A stretch of DNA of 64,000 nt from contig NZ_JAOVZQ010000001.1 of assembly GCF_026619435.1 (NCBI RefSeq), forward strand, positions 1,743,501 to 1,807,500. Direction: 5' to 3'. A program made the position numbers and the translations under genes. The notes under the pieces were generated by a model. The model ran no database searches. It worked only from the letters and a program-made list of their open reading frames with translations, and was not told the origin of the DNA. Shown piece by piece: positions 56,935 through 64,000 of the stretch (its first letter is position 1; each line of letters opens with the position of its first letter). The stretch comes from Hoeflea ulvae. Its GTDB lineage: Bacteria > Pseudomonadota > Alphaproteobacteria > Rhizobiales > Rhizobiaceae.

Positions 56935-56960
56935 AGATATGGCCGCCGCATTGGCGGAAG

Positions 56961-56986
56961 AAACCGGGCGGCTTGCCGCCCGGTTT
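56961..56986. repeat. GC hairpin after curlin gene 4 of the operon
   Basis: Perfect inverted repeat AAACCGGGCGGC / GCCGCCCGGTTT separated by 2 bp, 9 bp past the curlin stop. It belongs to a set of similar hairpins found after each of the four curlin genes. Confidence 0.7.
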
Positions 56987-56995
56987 CGTGTCTGA

Positions 56996-58711
56996 TTACT
57001 GGCTTACGCCGAGATTGTTGCCGTTCCCGGTCTGGGTGAACGTGGTGTTGTTGCCATTTCCGAGCTGGGCAATGACAGCCTGGTTGTTGTTGCCGTTGAT
57101 CGAACCGTCGATCATGTTGCCCGTTCCGTTCTGGTTGAAGGCAAACTGGTTGTCGAGCGAGTAGCTGACGTCGCCAACACCGAGTTCAACCGTGTTCAGC
57201 GAACCATCCTGGAAGATGTCGCCTGCGGTCAGTCCGGCCGTTGTGGCCACACCGCCGGCGTCACCGGAGAAGCCGCCGCGGTTGCTGAACGAGGACCACA
57301 TGAAGACGCTGACCTGGTTCTGGCCGGCAGAGCCGCCCTGCTGGTCGACGTTCAGGTAGTTGGTATTGCCGGCGTGGGTTTCGACGTTGGCAAGGTTGTC
57401 GCCGTCCTGCTTGACGAAGATGTCATTGTCGGAAGACGTGTTGGGACCGGCGGTGCCGATGTGGACATTTGCCGTGCTGGTGCCGAGCTGATCGATATTG
57501 ACATAGTTGCCGTTGCCGTTGGCGCTGACATCGGCTTCGTTCAGACCGTTCTGAAGGATGTCGATGACGTTGCTGTTGCCGTTCAGCAAGACAAAAGCGT
57601 CATTGCCGGCGCTCAAGGCGGCCGATGTCTGGTCTACGTGCACGGCATTGGAGTTGCTCGAGCCGCTCGCATTGGTGTTGACCGATGCGGTGTTGCTGTC
57701 GCCAACCTGCTTGACGCCAATGTCGTTGTCATCGCCGAAGATGTCGGACAGGCCCAGCATGTTGTCATTGCCGGTCTGGTCGACGCCAAGTTCATTGCCG
57801 TCACCGGTGAAGCTGAGCGAGCCGACCGAGTTGTCAATGCCGTTCTGGTTGATCCCGAACTGGTTGTCGTCGCCCGTCATGTTCAGGGTTGCACTGTTGT
57901 TGGTGCCGCTCTGGATCAGGCTGCTGGAAAATCCGCCCGCGACCGAACCGGCAAAGCCGTTGCTCAGCGGCGTGAAGCCGCCATTGCCGTTGCGGTCGCC
58001 GGTGAATGTCAGGTGGGCCGTATTCCTCTCGCCTGCCTGTTTTGCTTCGGTGACCACATTGTCGTCGCCGGTCTGGTGAATGGAAAGGCGGCCGCGCGTG
58101 CTGTTGAACACGTTGTTGAAAGCGCCCTGCTGGGCCTTGCCGATCTCGTTGTTGCCACCGACCTGCCTGATGGCCAACCGGTTATCGCCGCCATCCTGGT
58201 CGATCTCTGTGATGGTGTTGTCGTCGCCTGCTCTCTGAATAACTGACAGCTGGTTCAATAGGTTGGCACTGGTCATCGCGCTGTTGTTGTCCTGCGCCAC
58301 ATTGCCGACGAAGTTGTTATTGGAACGCTGGCTGATCGATGCCTGGTTGGAGACGAATCCGCTTGAGCCCCTGCCGAACTGGCCGATCGTGACCACCTCG
58401 TTGGAGTTACCCGGCTGGGAAATGGAAAGGGTATTGCGCGGACCATGCTGGTCGATGCCGCCATTGCGGATGCCGGCCTTGTTGCCGTCGCCAGCTTGAT
58501 TGATGTCGAGATCGTTGAAGGTGCCATTCTGAATGAGAACTGTCCAGGGTCCGTTCTTGCCGGCCTGGTTGTTGTCACCCGTCTGTTCGATCAGAGCCGT
58601 GTTGTCGGAACCGGTCTGGTCAAGATAGGCCTTGTTATTGTCCGCCGCATAGGCTGCACCGATAAGCAGTGCCATCGCGGTGGCTGAAAGAAGTGTTGTT
58701 TTGAGTTTCAT
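56996..58711 (-). CDS. Curlin-repeat amyloid subunit, 571 residues (paralogue 1)
   Basis: Starts MKLKTTLLSATAMALLIGAA, a Sec signal cut near AYA/AD; ATG at 58711 is 7 bp from GGGAG, better spaced than the ATG two codons upstream. The mature protein has about two dozen or more imperfect Q-x-G-x-x-N units (NKAYLDQTGSDNTALIEQ, INQAGDGNKAG, LGVDQTGNDN). It is very rich in Asn, Gly, Gln and Asp, as in CsgA/CsgB curlin repeats, but nearly four times the length of E. coli CsgA. Ends GNNLGVSQ. Secreted via a CsgG pore and assembled into fibres. Last gene of the operon. Confidence 0.9.
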   Translation of the reverse strand: MKLKTTLLSATAMALLIGAAYAADNNKAYLDQTGSDNTALIEQTGDNNQAGKNGPWTVLIQNGTFNDLDINQAGDGNKAGIRNGGIDQHGPRNTLSISQPGNSNEVVTIGQFGRGSSGFVSNQASISQRSNNNFVGNVAQDNNSAMTSANLLNQLSVIQRAGDDNTITEIDQDGGDNRLAIRQVGGNNEIGKAQQGAFNNVFNSTRGRLSIHQTGDDNVVTEAKQAGERNTAHLTFTGDRNGNGGFTPLSNGFAGSVAGGFSSSLIQSGTNNSATLNMTGDDNQFGINQNGIDNSVGSLSFTGDGNELGVDQTGNDNMLGLSDIFGDDNDIGVKQVGDSNTASVNTNASGSSNSNAVHVDQTSAALSAGNDAFVLLNGNSNVIDILQNGLNEADVSANGNGNYVNIDQLGTSTANVHIGTAGPNTSSDNDIFVKQDGDNLANVETHAGNTNYLNVDQQGGSAGQNQVSVFMWSSFSNRGGFSGDAGGVATTAGLTAGDIFQDGSLNTVELGVGDVSYSLDNQFAFNQNGTGNMIDGSINGNNNQAVIAQLGNGNNTTFTQTGNGNNLGVSQ

Positions 58712-58770
58712 TTTCATTCTCCCTGTTCATTCGCGGCGCCCTTTTGAGCTGCCGCGTACTGCTACCGAAC

Positions 58771-58796
58771 GAGCCGGACAGTTTTCTGCCCGGCTC
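58771..58796. repeat. Intercistronic GC hairpin after curlin paralogue 2
   Basis: GAGCCGGACAG / CTGCCCGGCTC, 11-bp stem with one mismatch and TTTT loop (AAAA on the mRNA), 9 bp after the stop of the upstream cistron. No U-tract on the coding strand, so more likely an mRNA stabiliser or partial terminator. Confidence 0.65.
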
Positions 58797-58805
58797 TGGT
58801 ATTGC

Positions 58806-59915
58806 TTACTGGCTCACGCCGAGATTGTTGGAATTGCCGGTCTGGCTGAAATTGGCATTGTTGCCATTGCCCATCTGGGCAATCGCTGCCTGGTTCAGGT
58901 TGCCGTTCACGCTGCCGTCGATCACGTTGTTGTCGCCGTCCTGGTTGAAGGCAAACAGGTTGGTGTCGCCTGTAACCGTGTAGGTCAGCGAATTGTTGTC
59001 GCCCAACTGGTTGGCGGTGGCTTCTGTCAGGCTGATGCTCAGCGCGTCGCCGGAAAAGCTTCCGGTGCCGTTGTCATTGCCGCTGAAGCTCAGCGTCGCG
59101 CTGTTGCCAACAGAACCCGAGCCGCTGTTGTCCTGGGTGAGGGAGGCAAGCTGGTTGCCTGTTCCAGTCTGTGTGACGGTCGCGCCATTGTTGGCGCCGA
59201 TCTGGGAGACAGTTCGGATCACATTGCTGGTGCCGTTCTGCTCGAGATCCGCAGTGTTTCCGTTGCCATTTTGTGTGACGACGTCAATCAGCGACCATTT
59301 GCCCGTTTGATCGATCTCGACGCTATTGGCGTAGCCGGTCTGCGACACTCCACCCGACTGGTTGTTCGCGGCACCACCAACCCTCAAGCTGGAGCCGTTC
59401 GAATCTTGATTGATCGCGACCGTGTTTGCCGCGTCGGTAAGACCATCACCGGTATAGGTCTGTTCTATTCTCGAAATTGTAGCATTGTGAAACTGGCCGC
59501 CAACATTCTGATCGATAACAATCTGGTTGACCGTATTCAGCGGCGTCGTGCCTGCGCCCGTAGATGTCTGCTGAATTGTGCGAGCCTGCGCGTTCTGTTC
59601 CTGGTCGATTGTCAGTACGTTGCGGTCGCCGGACTGATCGACACCGAGATTGTTGTGGAGAAAATTGCCGCCTACACCAACACCGGCATTGTTGCCCGTC
59701 TGGGAAATGTCGATCTCGTTGTTGTTGCCGCTCTGCATCATTGTGCGTTGCGCCGTGCTGTCACCAGCTTGATTGCCGGTGCCACCTTGTTGGATCAATG
59801 CCGAGTTGTTTGATCCATCCTGATCAATATAGGCCTTGTTGCTGTCGGCAAGCGCATTGCTGGCCATAAGCAAGCTCATGGCCGCTGCGGAAAGCAGAAT
59901 CGTATTGAGTTTCAT
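58806..59915 (-). CDS. Curlin-repeat amyloid subunit, 369 residues (paralogue 2)
   Basis: Starts MKLNTILLSAAAMSLLMASN, Sec signal cut near ALA/DS; 62 upstream in-frame codons overlap the neighbouring gene and were discarded. Good AAAGGGAGAAAG site. Repeats such as SNKAYIDQDGSNNSALIQQGG and ISQTGNNAGVG, and the tail QAAIAQMGNGNNANFSQTGN then NNLGVSQ. The last ~110 residues are nearly the same as paralogue 3 (TYTVTGDTNLFAFNQDGDNN). Secreted amyloid subunit by family. Confidence 0.9.
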   Translation of the reverse strand: MKLNTILLSAAAMSLLMASNALADSNKAYIDQDGSNNSALIQQGGTGNQAGDSTAQRTMMQSGNNNEIDISQTGNNAGVGVGGNFLHNNLGVDQSGDRNVLTIDQEQNAQARTIQQTSTGAGTTPLNTVNQIVIDQNVGGQFHNATISRIEQTYTGDGLTDAANTVAINQDSNGSSLRVGGAANNQSGGVSQTGYANSVEIDQTGKWSLIDVVTQNGNGNTADLEQNGTSNVIRTVSQIGANNGATVTQTGTGNQLASLTQDNSGSGSVGNSATLSFSGNDNGTGSFSGDALSISLTEATANQLGDNNSLTYTVTGDTNLFAFNQDGDNNVIDGSVNGNLNQAAIAQMGNGNNANFSQTGNSNNLGVSQ

Positions 59916-59973
59916 GTTCTTTCTCCCTTTTTTTGCACGGCGCTCTTTGAGCTTTTCCGCGCCAATTTGAATG

Positions 59974-59997
59974 AGCCGGACGGTTTCCCGCCCGGCT
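59974..59997. repeat. Intercistronic GC hairpin after curlin paralogue 3
   Basis: AGCCGGACGG / CCGCCCGGCT, 10-bp stem with one mismatch and TTTC loop, 9 bp after the paralogue 3 stop. Closely similar to the hairpin at 58771-58796. Confidence 0.65.
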
Positions 59998-60006
59998 TCG
60001 CATCTG

Positions 60007-61233
60007 TTACTGATTGACGCCCAGAACGTTGAAATTGCCGGTCTGGGTGAAGTTGGTGGTGTTGCCATTGCCGAGCTGGGCGATGGCGACCTGGTTGCCA
60101 TTGCCGGTCACGGTGCCATCGATGACGTTGGTGTTGCCGATCTGGCTGAAGGCGAACACATTGGTGTCGCCGGTGACGGTGTAGGTCAGCATGTTGTCGT
60201 CACCCAGCTGCACGACGGTTGCCTCGGTGAGGCCAACCGCCAGGGCATCCCCCGTGAAGCTGCCGGTGCCATTGTCATTGCCGTTGAAGATCAGCGTCGC
60301 GCTGTTGCCGATCGAACCGGCGCCGTTGTCCTGGCTGAGTGAGACCAGCTCGTTGCCGCTGCCGTTCTGCTCGACCTTGGCATAATTGAAGCTGCCGAAC
60401 TGATGCGCCGTGCCGATCCAGTTGTTGGTGCCGGTCTGGTCGAAATCGGCCGCGTTGTTTGCGCCATCCTGCTCGGTTTCGTTGATCACGTGATCAAGGC
60501 CCAGTTGCAGGATGTTGGTGTTGTTGCCGGTGCCGACCTGGGTGAGGAAATCAACCCGGTTGCCGTGGTCATATCCGTTTGCGCCGAGGGTGTGCTGGGC
60601 GATGACGGCGGTGTTGGTTTCCGACAGGCTGGTGCCGGCGCCGGTGTTGTCCTGCCAGACCTGGCCGACATAATTATAGGTCTGCGGGCCGGGATAGGCG
60701 ACAGGCGCAAGCGCGCCGCCATCGCCATTGTCCTGTGTGATGGTCAGCGCGTTGGTGGTGACCGTGGCGGAGAGTGCCGCATTCTGCTGCACGGTGCCGA
60801 TGGCGTTGCCGTCGCTGTAGGACGACCCTTCCACCTGGGTCACGGTCAGCGCGTTGAAGCTGCCGTACTGGTCAACACCATGTCCGTAGGGGTTGCCGCC
60901 CAGCTGTGTGCGAAAGCTGGTAGAGGCCGGCCGGCGGTCAGTTGGCGTGGCAAAGCCCACATTGTAGTACAGGCTGTTGTTGGTGCCGATGCCGTTGCCA
61001 TTGCCGCGCTGGGTGATCGACAGCGTATTGTCGTTGCCGTTCTGATAGATATCGTACTGACCGACACCGTAGGCGCTGGTCCCGGCCCTGTTCAAGTCTC
61101 CATCCTGCAGGACCATCGCGCTGTTGTCCGTGCCATTCTGGTTGACTGCGGTCGAGTTGCCGGCATAGGCGGCCGTGAGTCCGGCAATGAGTCCGAGTGC
61201 AGTCGCGGTTGAAAGTACGATCTTCAGTTTCAT
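60007..61233 (-). CDS. Curlin-repeat amyloid subunit, 408 residues (paralogue 3)
   Basis: Starts MKLKIVLSTATALGLIAGLT, Sec signal cut near AYA/GN, with GGGAGGGGATT before the ATG. The amino-terminal part is more divergent and Tyr-rich (AYGVGQYDIYQNGNDN, TYNYVGQVWQDN); later Q-x-G-x-x-N units and tail QVAIAQLGNGNTTNFTQTGN then VLGVNQ. Shares its final ~110 residues with paralogue 2. Confidence 0.9.
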   Translation of the reverse strand: MKLKIVLSTATALGLIAGLTAAYAGNSTAVNQNGTDNSAMVLQDGDLNRAGTSAYGVGQYDIYQNGNDNTLSITQRGNGNGIGTNNSLYYNVGFATPTDRRPASTSFRTQLGGNPYGHGVDQYGSFNALTVTQVEGSSYSDGNAIGTVQQNAALSATVTTNALTITQDNGDGGALAPVAYPGPQTYNYVGQVWQDNTGAGTSLSETNTAVIAQHTLGANGYDHGNRVDFLTQVGTGNNTNILQLGLDHVINETEQDGANNAADFDQTGTNNWIGTAHQFGSFNYAKVEQNGSGNELVSLSQDNGAGSIGNSATLIFNGNDNGTGSFTGDALAVGLTEATVVQLGDDNMLTYTVTGDTNVFAFSQIGNTNVIDGTVTGNGNQVAIAQLGNGNTTNFTQTGNFNVLGVNQ

Positions 61234-61289
61234 AATCCCCTCCCAAGGTATCTGCGGAAACGCTCCGCGGTCTTCGATTTTCCCAGTTG

Positions 61290-61320
61290 CGTCGGCCGGG
61301 CGGTTTTCGCCCGGCCGACG
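61290..61320. repeat. Intercistronic GC hairpin after curlin paralogue 4
   Basis: CGTCGGCCGGGCG / CGCCCGGCCGACG, perfect 13-bp stem with GTTTT loop, 6 bp after the stop of the first curlin cistron. On the plus strand it is followed by GGTTTTTT, so it could also stop antisense transcription. Confidence 0.7.
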
Positions 61321-61326
61321 GGTTTT

Positions 61327-62754
61327 TTACTGGCTGATGCCGAGGTTGTTGCCGTTACCGGTCTGGCTCATGTCAGCCAGGTTGCCGTTGCCGATCTGGG
61401 CGACGACCGCCTGGTTGGATCCGCCATCGATGGCGCCAACGATCGTGTTGTCATTGCCGTTCTGATAGGTGGCGAAGGAGTTGCCATCGCCTTCCACTGT
61501 GAGCGGTGAGCCAAGTGCAGCTCCGCGCAGAGTGTTGTTGCTGCCTTCCTGCCACAGATCGCCACGGGCAAAATCACTGGCACCGAGGCCTGCAGTCCGA
61601 ACGACATCGCGGGCGAACTCAGCGTCGCCGGAAAATCCGGGAGACTTTCCACCAGTTGCATTGTTGTCGTCACCAACAATGCTCACACCCATGTTGTTGC
61701 CCGAAGCCCCCGACTGGTTCTGGCGGATATCAAGATGGTTGTTGTCGCCGTCAACGTAGAAGCCTGCGTCGTTACCGTCGCCTGACTGCTCGAAATTGGT
61801 GACGTTCGAGCTTCCGAGGTGAGCGATTGCCAACTGGTTTGAGTTTCCATTGACAGTGCCGACCGCAGAGTTGAAATCACCGCTCTGATTGAAGCCAAAC
61901 AGGTTGGAGTCGCCGATCGCCGTCAGGCTGATCGTGTTGTCGATGCCGTTCTGATAGCTGGTGGAGGAAGCCGCGCCGGACATTGCGGCAAAGGTGCCAA
62001 GTGCAAGGTCGCTGTTGCCGTTATAGTTGCCGGTGAAATACAGGCTTGATGTGTTGCCGTGGCCGATCTGGTCGGCAAGCGCTACCTTGTTGGTTCGACC
62101 GCCAGACTGAGAAATATCGACAGTATTGTCATGGCCGAGTTGTCTGGCGATGCCTACATTGTTCGTAGGGCCGTTCTGGAAAATTGTAATGTCGTTCCCG
62201 GTGTCGCCGCTTACCCCGGTAAATTCCTGATCGACGGTGCCGATCTTGATGCTGTTGCCGCCTTTTTGCGTCAGCGTTGCGGTGTTCATGACCGAGGTTG
62301 ATGAAACTGCGCTGCTCTGGGTTACGGTCCCGATGCCTCCAAAATTGCCCAACTGCCTGATGGTCGCCACGTTGGAGGGACCGCTCAAACCGCCAGGAGC
62401 AGTCTGAAGGACAGTTGCTGCCTGGTTCCGGTCACCGTTCTGTTCAGCGTCCAGAACGTTGCGCGATCCGGTCTGAATAACACTGCCGGAATTGTCGTTG
62501 CTGGTTGTTCCGAACTTGTTGCCACCTGTGCCACTCTGGATGATGGTAAGGGTGTTGTCGTCACCGTCCTGCGTCACGCGCTGGGCAGATCGTCCAGCCC
62601 GGTTTCCCGTACCTCCAGCCTGGTCAATCAATGCGGTGTTGGTATCACCGCCCTGGTCGATATAGGCTTTGTTGCTATCATCCGCATAGGCCGAAGCGCC
62701 CATGACAAGGCTGATGGCAGTCGCTGCTGCAAGCTTGATGTGATTCCGTTTCAT
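61327..62754 (-). CDS. Curlin-repeat amyloid subunit, 475 residues (paralogue 4)
   Basis: Starts MKRNHIKLAAATAISLVMGA, Sec signal cut near AYA/DD, with GGGAGACTGGCA upstream. First gene of the leftward curlin operon. Repeats include SNKAYIDQGGDTNTALIDQAGG and VIQTGSRNVLDAEQNGDRN. The C-terminal module (GNSFATYQNGNDNTIVGAID to NNLGISQ) also occurs internally at residues ~266-330 (SYQNGIDNTISLTAIGDSN), so this protein carries two copies of the tail. Family role: extracellular amyloid fibre subunit. Confidence 0.9.
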   Translation of the reverse strand: MKRNHIKLAAATAISLVMGASAYADDSNKAYIDQGGDTNTALIDQAGGTGNRAGRSAQRVTQDGDDNTLTIIQSGTGGNKFGTTSNDNSGSVIQTGSRNVLDAEQNGDRNQAATVLQTAPGGLSGPSNVATIRQLGNFGGIGTVTQSSAVSSTSVMNTATLTQKGGNSIKIGTVDQEFTGVSGDTGNDITIFQNGPTNNVGIARQLGHDNTVDISQSGGRTNKVALADQIGHGNTSSLYFTGNYNGNSDLALGTFAAMSGAASSTSYQNGIDNTISLTAIGDSNLFGFNQSGDFNSAVGTVNGNSNQLAIAHLGSSNVTNFEQSGDGNDAGFYVDGDNNHLDIRQNQSGASGNNMGVSIVGDDNNATGGKSPGFSGDAEFARDVVRTAGLGASDFARGDLWQEGSNNTLRGAALGSPLTVEGDGNSFATYQNGNDNTIVGAIDGGSNQAVVAQIGNGNLADMSQTGNGNNLGISQ

Positions 62755-62966
62755 TGCCAGTCTCCCAAATCGCCCGCCAGTCTCCGGCTGAGCATTCTTT
62801 CAAGTCTCAAGACCAAGGCACATCGTTCAATCCAGGCTGCGTTTTCTTGTTATCGCAGGACGGTTGCGCGAGGTCTGGCGCGGCTTGAACGGCCGGCACC
62901 AATGATCCGCAGGACCGGAACGGAAGCTCTTTGAAAAACCAAACTTTCCACCCCGGATTGCAATTG

Positions 62967-62982
62967 TTTACCAAATGTTAAC
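62967..62982 (+). promoter_or_regulatory. CtrA-like box, curlin-proximal
   Basis: TTTACCAAATGTTAAC matches the CtrA consensus TTAA-N7-TTAAC at eight of nine fixed positions. It sits 213 bp upstream of the first curlin start. Confidence 0.5.
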
Positions 62983-63145
62983 ACTTGCCGCAACGACGAT
63001 TCGTGCAGGAACAGGGCGCCAGTAGAGTCCGGTGGGAGTCGTCTGTATTAAAATGACGCATGCTTTGGGGTTGCTTGGCCTGATCAGGTGTACCAGAATG
63101 GGAAATTGCAACATAACTGACCATAAACAGAACAGTTATTGTCAA

Positions 63146-63160
63146 TTAACCATCGGTTAA
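63146..63160. promoter_or_regulatory. CtrA-like box, csgF-proximal (perfect palindrome)
   Basis: TTAACCATCGGTTAA is both a perfect inverted repeat (TTAACC-ATC-GGTTAA) and a TTAA-N7-TTAA CtrA-type site, 200 bp before csgF. It agrees with the site at 62967 in 11 of 15 positions. Confidence 0.55.
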
Positions 63161-63360
63161 AGTAATCAAAATAGCGTCCCATTTTGGTAGACGCCGGCCC
63201 CTGTTGCAAATAAGCTGCAGGGGTAGGCAATTGCGATGCGGATGAGTGGCGTGCTCTCTTGCATCGTTGCGACCGATAGTGGCATGTGCTGCAGATTAAG
63301 GTTGCGTTGATGGCCGCAGGCGCCATTGATCTTGCAATTTTCGGAGTGGAGGCGATTATC

Positions 63361-63858
63361 ATGTATTTAGGGTTTTCAGGAAAAGACGGCAGGCTCCCGG
63401 CTCGGGCAGGGCTGTCCGCCATTGTTGTCGCCTTGATGGTCGCCGCAAGCGGAACCACGGCGGCAGGTGATCTGGTCTATACCCCGATCAACCCGTCCTT
63501 CGGTGGCAGCCCGCTCAATTCCTCGCATCTGCTGAGCCTTGCCAATGCGCAACGCGAAGCGACGGCGAGTGACGCGGATGACGGTCTTGGCAGCGCGGGC
63601 ACGGTCACGGATACCGAGACATCCGACGCCGACCTGTTCGTGCGCCAGCTTCAGGGACGGCTGCTGTCCGCGCTTGCCGCCCAGGTCACCGAGGCGATCT
63701 TCGGCACCGATCCGCAGGACGGCGGCCTCATCACGTTTGGCGATACGACCGTTGCGTTCGAACGCACGCTCGATTCCATCGCCCTGACCATTACCAACAC
63801 GCTTGACGGCACGGTGACGCAGATTGTCGTTCCGCAGCTGCTGACATCGAACAACTAG
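63361..63858 (+). CDS. csgF: Curli assembly protein CsgF
   Basis: 165 residues from MYLGFSGKDGRLPARAGLSA, with GGAGG 8 bp upstream; 25 earlier in-frame codons lack a site. Sec signal cut near TTAAG. The mature start DLVYTPINPSFGGSPLNSSHLLSLANAQ is the CsgF hallmark that inserts into the CsgG pore. Outer-membrane/surface factor that couples secretion to fibre nucleation. Divergent from the curlin genes and followed 48 bp later by the csgG-like gene. Confidence 0.93.
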   Translation: MYLGFSGKDGRLPARAGLSAIVVALMVAASGTTAAGDLVYTPINPSFGGSPLNSSHLLSLANAQREATASDADDGLGSAGTVTDTETSDADLFVRQLQGRLLSALAAQVTEAIFGTDPQDGGLITFGDTTVAFERTLDSIALTITNTLDGTVTQIVVPQLLTSNN

Positions 63859-63906
63859 AGAATTTACGCGCGCCGGGGTCCGCCCGGGTGCGCAGGGGGC
63901 ATTTGG

Positions 63907-64000
63907 ATGAACAGATTTCGTGAGGCACGGATAACAGTGCTACGTGGCGCCAGGGTTGCTGCCGTCTTGCTGGCAGCGGCCGGGTTGAGCGCCTGCGTTT
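63907..64000 (+). CDS. csgG: Lipoprotein gene start, probable CsgG curli secretion channel, partial
   Basis: 31 codons before the window ends: MNRFREARITVLRGARVAAV, then LLAAAGLSAC, a lipobox with the acylated Cys at residue 30. CsgG is an outer-membrane lipoprotein that forms the curlin pore and normally lies next to csgF, so identity is inferred from position and lipobox only. Confidence 0.6.
   Translation, partial: MNRFREARITVLRGARVAAVLLAAAGLSACV

Larger units (their letters stand above)
62755..63360. promoter_or_regulatory. Divergent curli control region
   Basis: 606 bp between the curlin operon and csgF, AT-rich in the middle (63105-63175). It contains two CtrA-like boxes, at 62967-62982 and 63146-63160, annotated separately. 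No convincing ORF with a ribosome site; a short frame at 62740-62934 overlaps the signal peptide of paralogue 4 and is not coding. Both operon promoters must lie here; long untranslated leaders are possible. Confidence 0.6.

Noticed and set aside
57374..58246. Val/Ala-rich 290-codon plus-strand frame opposite curlin paralogue 1, and similar frames opposite the other curlins
   Set aside because: Periodic composition is the complement of the repeated Asn/Gly/Gln codons; no ribosome site.
56996..62754. CRISPR-like or satellite repeats
   Set aside because: Periodicity comes from protein-coding curlin repeats with degenerate codons, not identical direct repeats with spacers.

Overview
The window reads as a GC-rich chromosome or megaplasmid segment of an alphaproteobacterium, most likely of the order Hyphomicrobiales (Rhizobiaceae or Hoeflea-like). 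The basis is the gene families: rhizobial-style rha genes with a RhaD aldolase-dehydrogenase fusion, a carnitine dehydrogenase-thioesterase fusion, a five-enzyme hut pathway with HutF and HutG, many TRAP and ABC uptake systems, and CtrA-like boxes. The genus is a guess. No rRNA, tRNA, prophage, IS element or CRISPR array was seen.

Layout. 1-1320 (-): two dipeptide/oligopeptide-type ABC ATPases, the second running off the left edge. 1578-2741 (+): ArgE-type deacetylase. 2753-7008 (-): arginine/methylarginine module (2-ketoarginine decarboxylase, arginine-type aminotransferase, TetR regulator, dimethylargininase), divergent from a complete polar amino acid ABC transporter at 7122-10347. 10359-19519: L-carnitine / crotonobetaine island, with a CdhR-like regulator divergent from BKACE, an HD-domain protein, the carnitine dehydrogenase/thioesterase fusion, an SDR, a frameshifted acyl-CoA dehydrogenase, a SelT/SelW-like protein, an ADP-forming acyl-CoA ligase and CaiD. 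19536-26880: histidine utilization (hutC-hutF divergent from hutI-hutH-hutG-hutU), followed by a TRAP transporter at 26904-30115. 30122-31376 (-): a DUF1989 protein and a YqcI/YcgG (GntA-type) haem oxygenase homologue. 31531-32895: a small hypothetical gene and a membrane-anchored EEP phosphatase/nuclease, then a palindromic repeat element.

33123-35896 (-): gabT-gabD. 36103-38529 (-): GH2 beta-mannosidase. 38708-43516 (+): GntR regulator, TRAP transporter and DapA-superfamily lyase. 43601-54361: L-rhamnose catabolism (rhaD-rhaI divergent from rhaR-rhaS-rhaT-rhaP-rhaQ-rhaM-rhaK). 54377-56875: class I fructose-bisphosphatase and an iron-containing alcohol dehydrogenase. 56996-64000: a functional-amyloid (curli, type VIII secretion) locus, with four unusually large tandem curlin-repeat proteins (-) divergent from csgF and the start of a csgG-like lipoprotein gene (+).

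How it fits together. Most of the window is a string of catabolic islands for nitrogen-rich compatible solutes and amino acids (arginine, methylarginine, carnitine, histidine, GABA) and sugars (rhamnose, mannosides), each with its own regulator and usually its own transporter. The arginine transaminase branch could feed GABA into gabT-gabD, although the guanidinobutyraldehyde dehydrogenase and guanidinobutyrase are not present here. The right end switches from metabolism to surface biology: the curlin paralogues share N-terminal and C-terminal modules, are followed by similar hairpins, and face csgF-csgG across a 606-bp region carrying two CtrA-like boxes.
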